Shown here: positions 1 through 8,633 of the stretch, in pieces | Layout of the letters: every line of letters starts with the position of its first letter | Numbering within the stretch: the first letter of the stretch is position 1 | DNA from: Gemmataceae bacterium | GTDB lineage: Bacteria; Planctomycetota; Planctomycetia; Gemmatales; Gemmataceae | DNA: 33,530 nt | Assembly: GCA_026419115.1 (NCBI GenBank) | Contig: JAOAAA010000032.1 | Coordinates: 1 to 33,530, forward strand | Direction of reading: 5' to 3' | The notes under the pieces: model-generated | What the model was told of the DNA's origin: nothing | Databases searched by the model: none | What the model saw: the letters and a program-made list of their open reading frames with translations, nothing else | Translations under genes and position numbers: made by a program

Positions 1-2
1 GC

Positions 3-308
3 GCTCACGTCAAAGGGGTCTGGGTGGCCCGTGAGCATACTCGCGCGGGGCGATTGGGCGGCCACCGTCCGATGGGTCATTGGGCCAACGGCTGGAACTT
101 CGTCACGGCAGGAACTCAACGCGATGCCAACTCTTTAGAAGAAATTTTCATTGAACTGAATCGCGTGGGCTTTGATGGTGCTGTGAGCATCGAATGGGAA
201 GATAATGATGCCGAACAGCATGCCGGCGCCTTAACGGCCTTGGCGAATTGCCACAAGGCCGACCTCCCCCCCAGCGGAATGCGACATGATGATATGTTGA
301 AGGGATAG
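3..308 (+). CDS. Sugar phosphate isomerase/epimerase, C-terminal part
   Basis: This is the last 101 codons of a gene that begins before the window; the frame is open from base 3 and ends at a TAG. The sequence reads like the C-terminal end of a xylose-isomerase-like TIM-barrel protein (AP endonuclease 2 superfamily): an early HVKGVWV strand, a glycine/histidine-rich GGHRPMGHW segment, and the late GFDGAVSIEWED motif whose acidic residues belong to the metal/substrate site in this family. Such proteins isomerise or epimerise sugars or inositols in the cytoplasm. It lies 165 bp before an oxidoreductase and a DUF1080 gene on the same strand, a common planctomycete grouping. A C7 run at 266-272 encodes Pro-Pro. 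The substrate cannot be told from this fragment. Confidence 0.75.
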   Translation, partial: AHVKGVWVAREHTRAGRLGGHRPMGHWANGWNFVTAGTQRDANSLEEIFIELNRVGFDGAVSIEWEDNDAEQHAGALTALANCHKADLPPSGMRHDDMLKG

Positions 309-405
309 GCATAAAAAATCTATTCGTAGATACGTCGGAGGGGCCTTCCTCTCCCGAAGTGAGCCTTTTCGCGTTGGGCAAGCCGATGATTTTTCACATT
401 CCTAG

Positions 406-433
406 TTGACACCTCGGGCGATTCGCACACAAT
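406..433 (+). promoter_or_regulatory. Candidate sigma-70-type promoter for the oxidoreductase gene
   Basis: A perfect TTGACA at 406-411 is followed after 16 nt by CACAAT at 428-433 (4 of 6 matches to the -10 consensus). This would start transcription about 35 nt before the ATG at 474. It suggests the oxidoreductase/DUF1080 pair can be transcribed separately from the isomerase upstream. Planctomycete promoters are poorly defined, so this is only a sequence match. Confidence 0.4.
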
Positions 434-473
434 ACCTTAACTCACCCTGCCAACGATTTAAGAGGCCTCTCCC

Positions 474-1745
474 ATGTCAGAACCATTAACACGCCGAACT
501 TTTCTTACCTCGGCAACGGTTGCCAGTGTGGCGATTTCTACCCTCGCTGCCCGCGATCAAAAGACCATTCAACTGGCGGTGGTCGGTTGTGGCGGACGCG
601 GGAACGATTTAGGGAAACTCTTCTCGAAAATTCCCCAAGTAGTAATTAGCCATGCCTGTGACCCCGATGAAAACCGAGCCAAGAAACTGGCTGACGATCT
701 CAAGAAACTGACCGGCGCCGAAGAAGGCCCCAAGGTCGTCAGCGATTTCCGCACCATCCTGAGCGAAAAAAATCTCGATGGCATTCTCGTGGCCACGCCA
801 AACCATTGGCATGCCCCCGCCGGCATTTTGGCGTGCGCTCATGGCAAGCATGCTTATGTGGAAAAACCCTGTTCGCACAATCCTCGCGAGGGAGAATTGT
901 TGGTTCAGGCAGCCCGTAAGTATAAATGTCATGTGCAAATGGGCAATCAGCGCCGCAGTTATCCCAAAATTATCGAAGCCATGCAGCGACTTCACAAGGG
1001 GGATTTGGGACGGGTTTACGCCGCCAAGTGTTGGTACTTCAATGCCCGACCCTCGATTGGCAAAGGACAAGCCACAGAGATTCCGAAAGGTCTGGATTAT
1101 GCCCTTTGGGAAGGCCCCGCACCCCACAAAGAATTTCGTTCCAATTTCCTGCATTACAATTGGCACTGGTTTTGGAATTGGGGCAATGGCGAACTCGGCA
1201 ATAACGGCATTCACATGATTGACCTCTGCCGATGGGGCTTACAAGTCGATTATCCCGAAAAAGTCACTTCCACCGGTGGCCGATACCATTTCGACGATGA
1301 CCAAGAAACCCCCGATACGCAAATTGTTACCTTCGATTTTCCCAACAAAAAGACCATCACTTGGGAAGGTCAAAGCTGTGTGATGCATCCCGTTTCCCAA
1401 CCCGCCGATGTGATTTTTTACGGTGAAAAAGGCTCCCTGATGATTCGAGGAAGCGGTTACTCGATTCATGACCTGCGAGGAAAAGAGATCGAAAAGGTCG
1501 CTGGGACCGATGGGATGTTGACCCATGCGACGAACTTTATCGAGGCCATTCGCGGTTCGGCCACTCTCAACAGCGAAATTCTCGAAGGGCACAAATCGAC
1601 TTTGCTTTGCCACCTTGGAAATATCGCTCATCGGGTGGGGCATGCCCTCCAATGCGATCCTCGCGATGGCAAAATTAAAGACGACGCCAAAGCCATGCAA
1701 CTTTGGTCTCGCGATTACACCAAAGGTTTTGAACCGACTGTCTAA
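474..1745 (+). CDS. Gfo/Idh/MocA family oxidoreductase with Tat-type leader
   Basis: This is a 423-aa NAD(P)-dependent sugar dehydrogenase-like protein. The N-terminus holds a twin-arginine motif (RRTFL, residues 7-11) and a short hydrophobic stretch, as in the many Tat-exported planctomycete members. The Rossmann fold starts at residue 34 with VVGCGGRGND, and the family EKP motif is at 130-132 in VEKPCSHNP. The C-terminal half carries NNGIHMIDLCRWG, which supplies the substrate-side His and Asp. The start is supported by AGAGG at 461-465. It probably oxidises a sugar or glycoside hydroxyl, and the DUF1080 protein next to it fits the 3-keto-disaccharide route known for these families. The exact substrate is unknown. 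Confidence 0.9.
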   Translation: MSEPLTRRTFLTSATVASVAISTLAARDQKTIQLAVVGCGGRGNDLGKLFSKIPQVVISHACDPDENRAKKLADDLKKLTGAEEGPKVVSDFRTILSEKNLDGILVATPNHWHAPAGILACAHGKHAYVEKPCSHNPREGELLVQAARKYKCHVQMGNQRRSYPKIIEAMQRLHKGDLGRVYAAKCWYFNARPSIGKGQATEIPKGLDYALWEGPAPHKEFRSNFLHYNWHWFWNWGNGELGNNGIHMIDLCRWGLQVDYPEKVTSTGGRYHFDDDQETPDTQIVTFDFPNKKTITWEGQSCVMHPVSQPADVIFYGEKGSLMIRGSGYSIHDLRGKEIEKVAGTDGMLTHATNFIEAIRGSATLNSEILEGHKSTLLCHLGNIAHRVGHALQCDPRDGKIKDDAKAMQLWSRDYTKGFEPTV

Positions 1746-1775
1746 ATTGTCAGAAACTCTCTCCCCTTGAGGATA

Positions 1776-2990
1776 ATGTCTGTGCGAAAGTTAGCTGCTT
1801 TATTTTTGTTGGCCATTGGAATTACGACCTTTGCCGTGGAACCCGATAAAGAGGGATTTGTCCCGCTGTTCAACGGTAAAGACCTCACCGGTTGGGTCAA
1901 CGTGAATACTCATCCGAGTACCTTTTTCGTCAAGTACGGGATGATTATCACCAACGGTAAACCGATGGGCTTTCTCCGTACTGAAAAGCAGTACGAGAAC
2001 TTTGAACTGGAATTCGAGTGGTTCCATGTGAACACAAAAGAAGTGGGGAACTCGGGCCTGTTTGTGTGGGGCGATCCCCTGCCTGCAATCGGCACGGTTT
2101 ACACAGGGGGAATCGAAGTTCAAGTTTTGGTCAACTACGAAACCGATTGGGCCACCAGTCATGGGGACATCTTTAGCATTTGGGGCGCCAAATGTAAGCC
2201 CGATCGACCTCACCCCAAAGGAATGGAGCGATGCCTTCCAAGTGAACGAGTCTGCAAAGGGGGGGGGGAATGGAATCATTACCGCGTGGTGGCCAACAAC
2301 GGTTCGATTAAGCTGAGCGTTAATGGCAAGGAAGTTTCGGGGGTCTCCCAATGTGTGCCTCGCAAGGGATACCTTGCTTTGGAATCCGAAGGGGCCGAAA
2401 CCGCCTTCCGAAATATCCGCATCAAAGAACTTCCTTCGACCAATCCCAAACCCGAAGAAATTGCCGATGTGTATCGTGGACAAGAACTGCTCTTCAATGG
2501 TCTGGATTTCACCGGTTGGGATGTGGAAGAGAAATCGGGCACATGGAAAATTGGTGGCAGCCGTATCTCGGTCACGCCAACCATGCCTGAGGGAACCAGC
2601 ATGTCTCGGAAACACAACTATCGGAAGGAAATTCAGTTCGATGCCAATTTCCCCGATAAGAAAAACGATCAAGGAACCATCACCGTCGGTTGGGGCGATG
2701 ATAAGAGCTTCCCTGCGGTTTCGGTCACCTCGGCAGGAGAAGTGCGAATCCATCAGGGTGAAGGAGAACGCGACACCAATTTGACCAATCAAAAGGAACT
2801 GCTGCCCGGAAAATTCTTCCGGATTCGCATCGTCGAGGAAGAGAACGAACTGGTGGTGTTTCTCAACAACAAGCAAGTTCTCAAAGGCAAAAAGATTATG
2901 CCCAAGGGAGAACCTCGATTATATTTCAGCATCACGGGTGCCCCAGCTGAGCTGACCAATCTTTACGGGTTAGCCGCCAAAGAAAAATAA
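1776..2990 (+). CDS. Exported double DUF1080 (3-keto-disaccharide hydrolase-like) protein
   Basis: The protein has 404 aa counted from ATG 1776, which lies just after a GAGG; a TTG at 1767 in the same frame is a poorer start. A signal peptide (KLAALFLLAIGITTFAV) precedes two concanavalin-like domains of the DUF1080 family (3-keto-disaccharide hydrolase). The first opens with PLFNGKDLTGWV near residue 30. The second, more divergent, opens with LLFNGLDFTGWD near residue 240, which suggests internal duplication. These proteins bind or cleave oxidised glycosides outside the cytoplasm, and the oxidoreductase ends 30 bp upstream, so the two are probably co-transcribed. A G10 run at 2259-2268 encodes Gly-Gly-Gly in KGGGE without disturbing the frame. 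Whether both domains are catalytic cannot be seen. Confidence 0.88.
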   Translation: MSVRKLAALFLLAIGITTFAVEPDKEGFVPLFNGKDLTGWVNVNTHPSTFFVKYGMIITNGKPMGFLRTEKQYENFELEFEWFHVNTKEVGNSGLFVWGDPLPAIGTVYTGGIEVQVLVNYETDWATSHGDIFSIWGAKCKPDRPHPKGMERCLPSERVCKGGGEWNHYRVVANNGSIKLSVNGKEVSGVSQCVPRKGYLALESEGAETAFRNIRIKELPSTNPKPEEIADVYRGQELLFNGLDFTGWDVEEKSGTWKIGGSRISVTPTMPEGTSMSRKHNYRKEIQFDANFPDKKNDQGTITVGWGDDKSFPAVSVTSAGEVRIHQGEGERDTNLTNQKELLPGKFFRIRIVEEENELVVFLNNKQVLKGKKIMPKGEPRLYFSITGAPAELTNLYGLAAKEK

Positions 2991-3078
2991 TCATCTAGGG
3001 CAACTTCCACAATTTTCATCTAGGTTGTAGGATAATCATCTCTTCCTGTTCGTTCCCTGCCGAATCAATAAGTGGTCT

Positions 3079-4077
3079 ATGCTTACCGACGTTTGGGTTC
3101 AACAAATTCTCAACACTGCCAAAACAGCCCGCATTGGATTAGTTGGTGACTTATTTTTAGATCGATATTTGGATATTGATGCCAAACTAGATGAACCTTC
3201 GCTGGAAACCGGTCTGACCGCCTATCAAGTGACCCGCGTTCGGAACTACCCTGGTGCCTTAGGTACGGTCCTGAATAATTTGGCATCGCTCGAAGTCAAG
3301 CGATTGATCCCCATCAGTGTGATTGGGAACGATGGTGCCGGCTACGAATTAATCAGCGAGCTGAAACAATATCCGTCGGTCACTCTCGATGAAATTCTTG
3401 TAAGCTCACATCGTTGGACGCCGACTTACACAAAACCCATGCGTTACGAGGGGGAGAACGCCACCGAACTCAATCGCTTGGACTTGAAAAATCGTACTCC
3501 TTTACCTGTGGAACTGGAAGATGCGATTATCGCTAAACTCGACGTGATGTGGGTCTATGCCGATGTCTGGATTGTGCTTGATCAGGTGAGCGAAACGGGT
3601 TGCGGAGTCATCACCCCCCGAGTGCGAGAACATATTTGCCAGCTCGCGAAGAACGATCCCCATTTTGTGCTCGCCGATAGCCGCGAAAATATCTTTTCGT
3701 TCGAGAATGTGTCGATCAAGCCGAATGCCAGAGAAAGTGCCTCGTTGGTGGGTGGAATCTCGAATCATGCCAAGAAATTGGGCCGACCCATTTTTGAAAC
3801 CCATGGCGACGAAGGGATAACCGTTCACCAACCCGACGGGACATCCACGAAAATCAATGCGATTGCCGTGGAAGGTCCCATCGACACGGTCGGTGCCGGT
3901 GATAGCGTCAGTGCGGGCATTGCCCTTGCGATGGCAGCAGGAGCCGATCCCGTCATGGCAGCCGCCTTCGGAAATCTTGTCGCTTCAATCACGATACAAC
4001 AAATTGGAGTAACCGGTGTGGCCACTCCCGAACAGGTGTTAGATCGTTGGGTTGCCGTGGCCGATACGAAACAATAA
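3079..4077 (+). CDS. PfkB/ribokinase-family carbohydrate kinase
   Basis: This 332-aa cytoplasmic kinase is of ribokinase fold. Early LVGDLFLDRY (residues 21-30) matches the N-terminal strand of the family and resembles the heptose-7-phosphate kinase (HldE domain I) branch. The PfkB signature DTVGAGDSVSAG lies near residues 269-280, with the catalytic Asp in GAGDS (272-276). The protein has the normal length for the family and no second (nucleotidyltransferase) domain, so it is not a full HldE. It follows the DUF1080 gene by 88 bp on the same strand and may finish the processing of the sugar released there, which is inference. Substrate specificity is not readable. Confidence 0.85.
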   Translation: MLTDVWVQQILNTAKTARIGLVGDLFLDRYLDIDAKLDEPSLETGLTAYQVTRVRNYPGALGTVLNNLASLEVKRLIPISVIGNDGAGYELISELKQYPSVTLDEILVSSHRWTPTYTKPMRYEGENATELNRLDLKNRTPLPVELEDAIIAKLDVMWVYADVWIVLDQVSETGCGVITPRVREHICQLAKNDPHFVLADSRENIFSFENVSIKPNARESASLVGGISNHAKKLGRPIFETHGDEGITVHQPDGTSTKINAIAVEGPIDTVGAGDSVSAGIALAMAAGADPVMAAAFGNLVASITIQQIGVTGVATPEQVLDRWVAVADTKQ

Positions 4078-4159
4078 GCTCCTTGAACTCAACCTCGGAC
4101 TAGCTGAATTCGCAAAACGTGGCTCAGTGCCGAGCTAAACAAGACAAAAGAAGCGACAA

Positions 4160-4510
4160 TCAACTGGAACCAGAATTGGTACCAGAACTCGACGATGACG
4201 AAGAGGATGCCGGTTTCGCACTATTTCCCGAAGCACTCGAAGCTGATGAACTATCGGCGGATTTGCTCTCGGAAGAAGAAGTTTGGCTAGATTTAGTTTC
4301 TGCTTCGGCTGCCTTCTTGTAAGAATCACTTCGATAATCGGTCTCGTAGAAACCGGACCCTTTGAAGATCAGGGCCGCTCCGGTTCCAAAAAGACGACGT
4401 AATTTTTCCTCACCACATTTGGGACAACGGGTTAATTCGGCCGCGCTGAAAGACTGAAACATCTCAAAGGTATGCCCGCAGGCATCGCAGAGATAATCGT
4501 AGGTTGGCAT
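4160..4510 (-). CDS. FmdB-family zinc-ribbon protein with Ser-rich tail
   Basis: This 116-aa protein begins MPTYDYLCDACGH, the classic start of the FmdB / CxxC_CxxC_SSSS family. Two pairs, CDAC and CPKC (residues 8-11 and 34-37), form one zinc ribbon. The segment LIFKGSGFYETDYR after the ribbon is also conserved in the family. From about residue 70 the protein is a low-complexity Ser/Ala/Lys tail. The role is uncertain; family members were named as regulators of formamidase/amidase genes, but most are just conserved housekeeping-associated proteins. It lies 74 bp after the YggS-type gene on the same strand. An open frame on the opposite strand here is a shadow of the Ser-rich tail. Confidence 0.88.
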   Translation of the reverse strand: MPTYDYLCDACGHTFEMFQSFSAAELTRCPKCGEEKLRRLFGTGAALIFKGSGFYETDYRSDSYKKAAEAETKSSQTSSSESKSADSSSASSASGNSAKPASSSSSSSSGTNSGSS

Positions 4511-4584
4511 GGGTTCAGTTGGTTCTCCTTCGAGTGACTTACAAACAAAGGTATTTTAGCATTCCCCTCGTAGAAAATCCGTTT

Positions 4585-5301
4585 TTAGGCTTGCTCTAAA
4601 CCAGAAAAGAGATGACTCCCCACCCGAATATGGGTTGCCCCACATTCAATCGCCACAGCAAAATCCCCCGACATCCCCATAGAGAGATATGCAAGCCTTG
4701 CCCCGAAACGGGTATTTTTCTGAAGCCGATCTCGCAATAACCGAAGATTCTCAAAGTGTGGCCGAGCGGTTTCGGGATTATCTGTTAAGGGGGCCATCGT
4801 CATCAGGCCCAAAACTTGCGTGGAGGTCAATCCCAAAATGAGATCATCAAGCGATGCGACTTCCTCAGGCGCTAACCCCTGCTTCGATTGTTCGCCGCTG
4901 ATGTTGACTTCGAGAAGACATTGAGCCTGCCGACCTTGTTTGTGCGCCTCCTTATCGATCTCCTTGAGGAGTCGATCACTTTCAACGGAATGAATGAGCG
5001 AGCAGATCGGCAAGGTCCGATCGACCTTGTTCCGTTGCAGGTGACCAATCATATGCCACTCAATCCCGAGACCTTCAAGCTCAGCGCTTTTGCTCCATAG
5101 ACTTTGGGGCCGATTCTCCCCAAACTGATAGGGGCCTAATTCTCGAAACAAACGAATCACCCGAGGTGAGACCGACTTGGTCACGGCCACCAATTGCACT
5201 TCGGAACGGGAACGTCCCGCACGGGAACAGCTGAGAAGAATTTGTTCCTCAAGTTGGTCTAATCGTTGTTTGAGAAGTTGCTGAATTTCCGAATCGGTCA
5301 T
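4585..5301 (-). CDS. yggS: YggS/PROSC-type PLP homeostasis protein
   Basis: This 238-aa protein belongs to the YggS/PLPBP family, which binds pyridoxal 5'-phosphate and buffers it and the amino-acid/keto-acid pools in the cytoplasm. The PLP lysine is in VAVTKSV (K42). Other family motifs are FGENRPQ (60-66), WHMIGHLQRNK, LSMGMSGDF and the phosphate-binding end IRVGSHLF. I chose the ATG at 5301, giving MTDSEIQQLL, over a start nine codons earlier because it lies 1 nt after the stop of the kinase gene and matches the usual N-terminus. The near-contact of stop and start (TAAC-ATG) suggests translational coupling to the kinase. Confidence 0.92.
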   Translation of the reverse strand: MTDSEIQQLLKQRLDQLEEQILLSCSRAGRSRSEVQLVAVTKSVSPRVIRLFRELGPYQFGENRPQSLWSKSAELEGLGIEWHMIGHLQRNKVDRTLPICSLIHSVESDRLLKEIDKEAHKQGRQAQCLLEVNISGEQSKQGLAPEEVASLDDLILGLTSTQVLGLMTMAPLTDNPETARPHFENLRLLRDRLQKNTRFGARLAYLSMGMSGDFAVAIECGATHIRVGSHLFSGLEQA

Positions 5302-5302
5302 G

Positions 5303-6577
5303 TTATCCCACACCCATAAGGTACCCACGCAGCTCCATGTAGGTTTTTGTACAACGTTCCCGCCAAACGGGATCGTTTAGTTGGGAAAGGGAATTCGGAC
5401 GAAACATCGCTTGGATAGTGAGTTGATTGCCACGATTGGGATTGGGATGCAAGTAAAGTTCCAGATTCAGGACGGCAGAACGTCCTCGGAAACCAAATAA
5501 TCCCCCCCGCGATTTGCCTTCGACATTCACTTGAACCCGAACCAAACCGGGGATACTCTCGATAATTTGCCCCGAAAGGTCATTAACAAAGCCTCGCAGT
5601 TTCATCACGGCGATGGATTCGGGCATCCAAGCCTCGAAGGAAAAGGCCAAGGTATTAGGGTCATGGATCAGCGCAGGGCCAGAGGGTTCCGGAATTTCAT
5701 CACGCACTTCCTCTGCAAAGCCCGATTCTTCGAGGTGCATGGCACTATCGAAATACTCGGCCAGCTCTCGAGCGCTTTGGAAGCGATCTTTCGGGTCCTT
5801 GGCGAGGCTTTTCATCACGACCGATTCGACCGCACTGCTGATGTGAATTGGGAGATTGAGCGATTCAAACGAGGGGGGGGGTTCGGTCGCATGAGCCAGC
5901 ATCAGGTCCATTTGCGAAGTGCCCGTAAAAGGTAAGCGTCCCGTGAGCATCTCGTACACCATGACCCCCACGCTGTACAGGTCGGCCCGATGATCGATCA
6001 TATCGCCACGAACTTGTTCCGGAGGGATGTATCCAGGGGTGCCCACGGCAAATTCGGCACTGGATTCGAGGTACCCACCAACAACCGTCGAATCCATCAT
6101 CTTGGCTAAGCCAAAATCCATGACCTTGATTTTCTCGCGAGGGGTATCATGATCCACAACCATGAGATTCGCAGGTTTCAGGTCACGATGGACCAACCCC
6201 TGATCGTGAGCAGCTTGCAGCACTTCGCACAATTGACCCAAAAGGCGATTGACTCGCGGTGGACTGAGACGTTTATTCTTGGCCAACAAGGTTTCGAGAT
6301 TGACCCCGCGCACATACTCCATCACGATGCAAGGACCATCGGTAATGGAAGCATCGTATAAAGCCACTGCATACGGGTGAGCAAAATGGGCCATCAAAAG
6401 CGTTTCGCGTTGGAAGCGTTGCTTAAATTTGGGTTCCGCTGCAACGTGCTCATGCATCACTTTAACGACAACTTGACGACCCAAATCGAGTTGGCGGGCC
6501 AAATAAACCTTCCCCATTCCCCCTTCACCCAGAAGGCGGACGGCTTCGTAGCGACCCATGAAAACACGACCGATCAT
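5303..6577 (-). CDS. Soluble Hanks-type Ser/Thr protein kinase
   Basis: This 424-aa kinase has a complete catalytic domain: glycine loop LGEGGMGKVY (16-25), Lys39, HRDLKPAN (130-137), DFG (154-156), and GTPGYIPPEQ in the activation segment (179-188), so it should be active. The kinase domain ends near residue 280. The C-terminal 140 residues, starting after an acidic linker, form a compact-looking region rich in beta strands (for example LNLELYLHPNP) that I do not recognise. I see no membrane segment, unlike many planctomycete kinases, so it is probably cytoplasmic. A C9 run on the coding strand (5873-5881) encodes Pro-Pro-Pro in TEPPPS. It is first in a likely operon with yggS and the FmdB gene. 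Confidence 0.92.
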   Translation of the reverse strand: MIGRVFMGRYEAVRLLGEGGMGKVYLARQLDLGRQVVVKVMHEHVAAEPKFKQRFQRETLLMAHFAHPYAVALYDASITDGPCIVMEYVRGVNLETLLAKNKRLSPPRVNRLLGQLCEVLQAAHDQGLVHRDLKPANLMVVDHDTPREKIKVMDFGLAKMMDSTVVGGYLESSAEFAVGTPGYIPPEQVRGDMIDHRADLYSVGVMVYEMLTGRLPFTGTSQMDLMLAHATEPPPSFESLNLPIHISSAVESVVMKSLAKDPKDRFQSARELAEYFDSAMHLEESGFAEEVRDEIPEPSGPALIHDPNTLAFSFEAWMPESIAVMKLRGFVNDLSGQIIESIPGLVRVQVNVEGKSRGGLFGFRGRSAVLNLELYLHPNPNRGNQLTIQAMFRPNSLSQLNDPVWRERCTKTYMELRGYLMGVG

Positions 6578-7091
6578 CGAAGTCTCGTTGCAAACGTTAG
6601 ATCGTATCCTACGAAATAACCTAGTTCACTCTTCTCACTAAGGCCAATTCCTCGACTATAAATCTTTTATATCCTCAGAGATGAACTCTTTTTTTAGCCG
6701 CGAAAAATTTTGTGTCCATTCTATCCGAGGTATTACTCCAAAAGCAAAATTCTTTGTTATGAGCCAAATGTTCTGATACCGAAGAAAAAATTTCAGAGTG
6801 TTAGACCTCTCGAATTGGAGCGTAAGAAGAAAGATTATCATCAACCGACCAACCCCTTTTGGCCCCCTCTGCGATTCTTCATGGCAATCGATTTAGTAAA
6901 AGGAACGAACCTCAATTCGCTTTAGTTCCAAGTCGATAAGATTTTTAGAGTGGTTCCCAATCGATAAGTTTTCTGAACGAGGAGCGATTCAAGAATTGGG
7001 GAATCATCTACACAAGGTGATTCTTTTGCGTAGAATGGATTTTTAATCAAGAACTTGGTACTCTTCCCATTAAGTAAGATTGGACTATTGT
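6578..7091. other. Divergent intergenic region, AT-rich
   Basis: This stretch of about 514 bp separates the leftward kinase operon from the rightward GH10-like gene and must hold both promoters. I see no convincing gene; the short open frames have no family features and AT-rich composition. A near-repeat CGATAAG followed by T-rich sequence occurs at about 6935 and 6962, and a hairpin lies at 7001-7023. I could not pick clear -35/-10 pairs. Confidence 0.5.
7001..7027 (+). terminator. Hairpin followed by T4 in leader of GH10-like gene
   Basis: GAATCATC (7001-7008) can pair with GGTGATTC (7016-7023), eight pairs with one G-U, around a 7-nt loop, and TTTT follows at once. The stem is not GC-rich, so it could be a weak terminator/attenuator or chance. 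It lies about 65 nt before the likely start codon. Confidence 0.25.
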
Positions 7092-8582
7092 ATGGGTGTC
7101 ATGCGTTTCCGCGTCCCTGCGGATTACGACGTCAACTTCCAAGATGATCTCCTACGGGGATACGTCACGGGACAGGATCGCACCCCTTTGCCCACTCGGA
7201 CCAACCTTAGGGGAGATACCCTTCATCTCGAACGCGAGATGAATGATAGCGGGGCCGTCTATGTTCCCTACAAAATATCGGGTATTGGCGAAATGATGAC
7301 CTGCACCGGTTCCTTGATGGAACGCGCCCAAAGCTATGATCTGAGTATTGAATTATTGCGTGGGAAAATCAATCAAATCCGAAATCAATATGCCGAGTGG
7401 CAAATCGGGGGTCTTCATACCTCGCCAGAATTGGAGCAGATGACCAAACAGGCTACGCATTTATTGTGCCAAGCGATTTTGGATGTCAGCGAGAACCCCC
7501 AAAAGGCCGATCAAGTCGCGCATCAGGGATTGACGCAGGCCTTCAAAGCGGCCGATTTTTTGATGAGCCGATATACCAGCCAAGTGTTTGCCATGCGACA
7601 CGCTCGGCTTCCCAAATTCGATACCTTTTTGGGTTGCAAGTTAATTCAGTCTCCTCCCGAACATCTTCGCGAAGCGTATCGCCTCGCCTTCAATGCCGTT
7701 TCTGCTCGACTGGCTTGGCGGGATATTGAAGCGACTGAAGGGAACTATAACTGGTCCCAAGCCGATGAATTAATTGAATGGGCACGAAGCAACGATATGC
7801 CCGTGACCGCAGGCCCCTTGTTAGACCTAACACGCAATGGGTTGCCCAAATGGGTGTTAGATAGCACCCGTAACGATCCGGTATCTTTGCGGAGCCTGCT
7901 GTGCGATTATGTGGATACCGTCGTGACACGTTATCGGGGAAAAATAAGCCGTTGGACGATCTCGACCGGCTCGGGAGGGAACTTCGATTTACACCTTTCC
8001 GAGGAAGAAGTGATTCGTCTAACTGCTTCTTTGGCCGAAGCAGCTTGGCAGGTCGATTCCAATTTAGAGGTTTATCTCGGGCTTTCTCAACCTTGGGGCG
8101 ATTACCTGACTACCAGCACATTTGAATATTCCCCGTTCGTCTTGGCCGATACTCTCTTGCGGGCCAATATGCCCTTTGCTGGATTAGAATTGGAATTAAT
8201 TATGGGGAGTGGTCCCCGAGGCAATTACACCCGAGACTTGCTTGAAACTTCGCGAATGCTCGACTTCTACGGTCTGCTGGGTTCGCCAATCCATATTGTT
8301 CTCGGATACCCTGCCTCGAAAAATCCCGACCCTCAAGCGGACCCTGCGGAATGTGCTTCGGGAGGGTCTTGGTTAGGTTTCAACGAAACCTCGCAGGCTC
8401 AATGGGCGGGGGCATTTGCAAACATGGGTTTAGCGAAATCCTACGTGACTGGGGTCTTTTGGGATCACCTTTCCGATTTGGAACCGCATCGGGTTCCTCA
8501 TGGAGGACTACTCAGTCCCGAAGGTCGATTCCGCCCTGCCTTCGATAAGTTTCATGAACTTCGTGAGAAACACTTATCGTAA
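7092..8582 (+). CDS. GH10 (endo-1,4-beta-xylanase)-like TIM-barrel protein, possibly inactive
   Basis: This is about a 496-aa protein. The N-terminal 170 residues are an unassigned, partly helical region; the rest reads as a GH10-type barrel, with WRDIEATEGNYNW (the strand-3 region), MPVTAGPLLDL, YVDTVVTRYRGKISRW, and a GYPAS-type late strand. In active GH10 enzymes the acid/base Glu sits in WDVVNE after the strand-4 Trp. Here that place reads WTISTGSGG (about 286-294) with no Glu. The nucleophile region corresponds to LELELIMGSG near residue 365, where Glu is present. I therefore infer a degenerate or non-hydrolytic protein. No signal peptide is visible. ATG 7092 is preferred; ATG 7101 is also possible. 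A kinase gene follows after 51 bp. Confidence 0.72.
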   Translation: MGVMRFRVPADYDVNFQDDLLRGYVTGQDRTPLPTRTNLRGDTLHLEREMNDSGAVYVPYKISGIGEMMTCTGSLMERAQSYDLSIELLRGKINQIRNQYAEWQIGGLHTSPELEQMTKQATHLLCQAILDVSENPQKADQVAHQGLTQAFKAADFLMSRYTSQVFAMRHARLPKFDTFLGCKLIQSPPEHLREAYRLAFNAVSARLAWRDIEATEGNYNWSQADELIEWARSNDMPVTAGPLLDLTRNGLPKWVLDSTRNDPVSLRSLLCDYVDTVVTRYRGKISRWTISTGSGGNFDLHLSEEEVIRLTASLAEAAWQVDSNLEVYLGLSQPWGDYLTTSTFEYSPFVLADTLLRANMPFAGLELELIMGSGPRGNYTRDLLETSRMLDFYGLLGSPIHIVLGYPASKNPDPQADPAECASGGSWLGFNETSQAQWAGAFANMGLAKSYVTGVFWDHLSDLEPHRVPHGGLLSPEGRFRPAFDKFHELREKHLS

Positions 8583-8633
8583 CATAATCATGATCACCGT
8601 ATTCTTTGATCCGATCCTCTTACTTTGATTACC

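Noticed and set aside
609-1214. Leftward open frame of about 200 codons opposite the oxidoreductase gene
   Set aside because: It is antisense to conserved Gfo/Idh motifs and shows no features of its own.
1800-2876. Long leftward open frame (about 358 codons) opposite the DUF1080 gene
   Set aside because: It is an antisense shadow of a gene with clear signal peptide and domains; its translation has no recognisable motif and no ribosome binding site.
4119-4322. Rightward open frame rich in Asp/Glu near the FmdB gene
   Set aside because: It is the reverse complement of the Ser-rich tail of the FmdB-type protein; the acidic composition is a by-product.
6656-6925. Short open frames on both strands in the intergenic region after the kinase
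   Set aside because: They overlap each other, are AT-rich, and have no start signals or family motifs.
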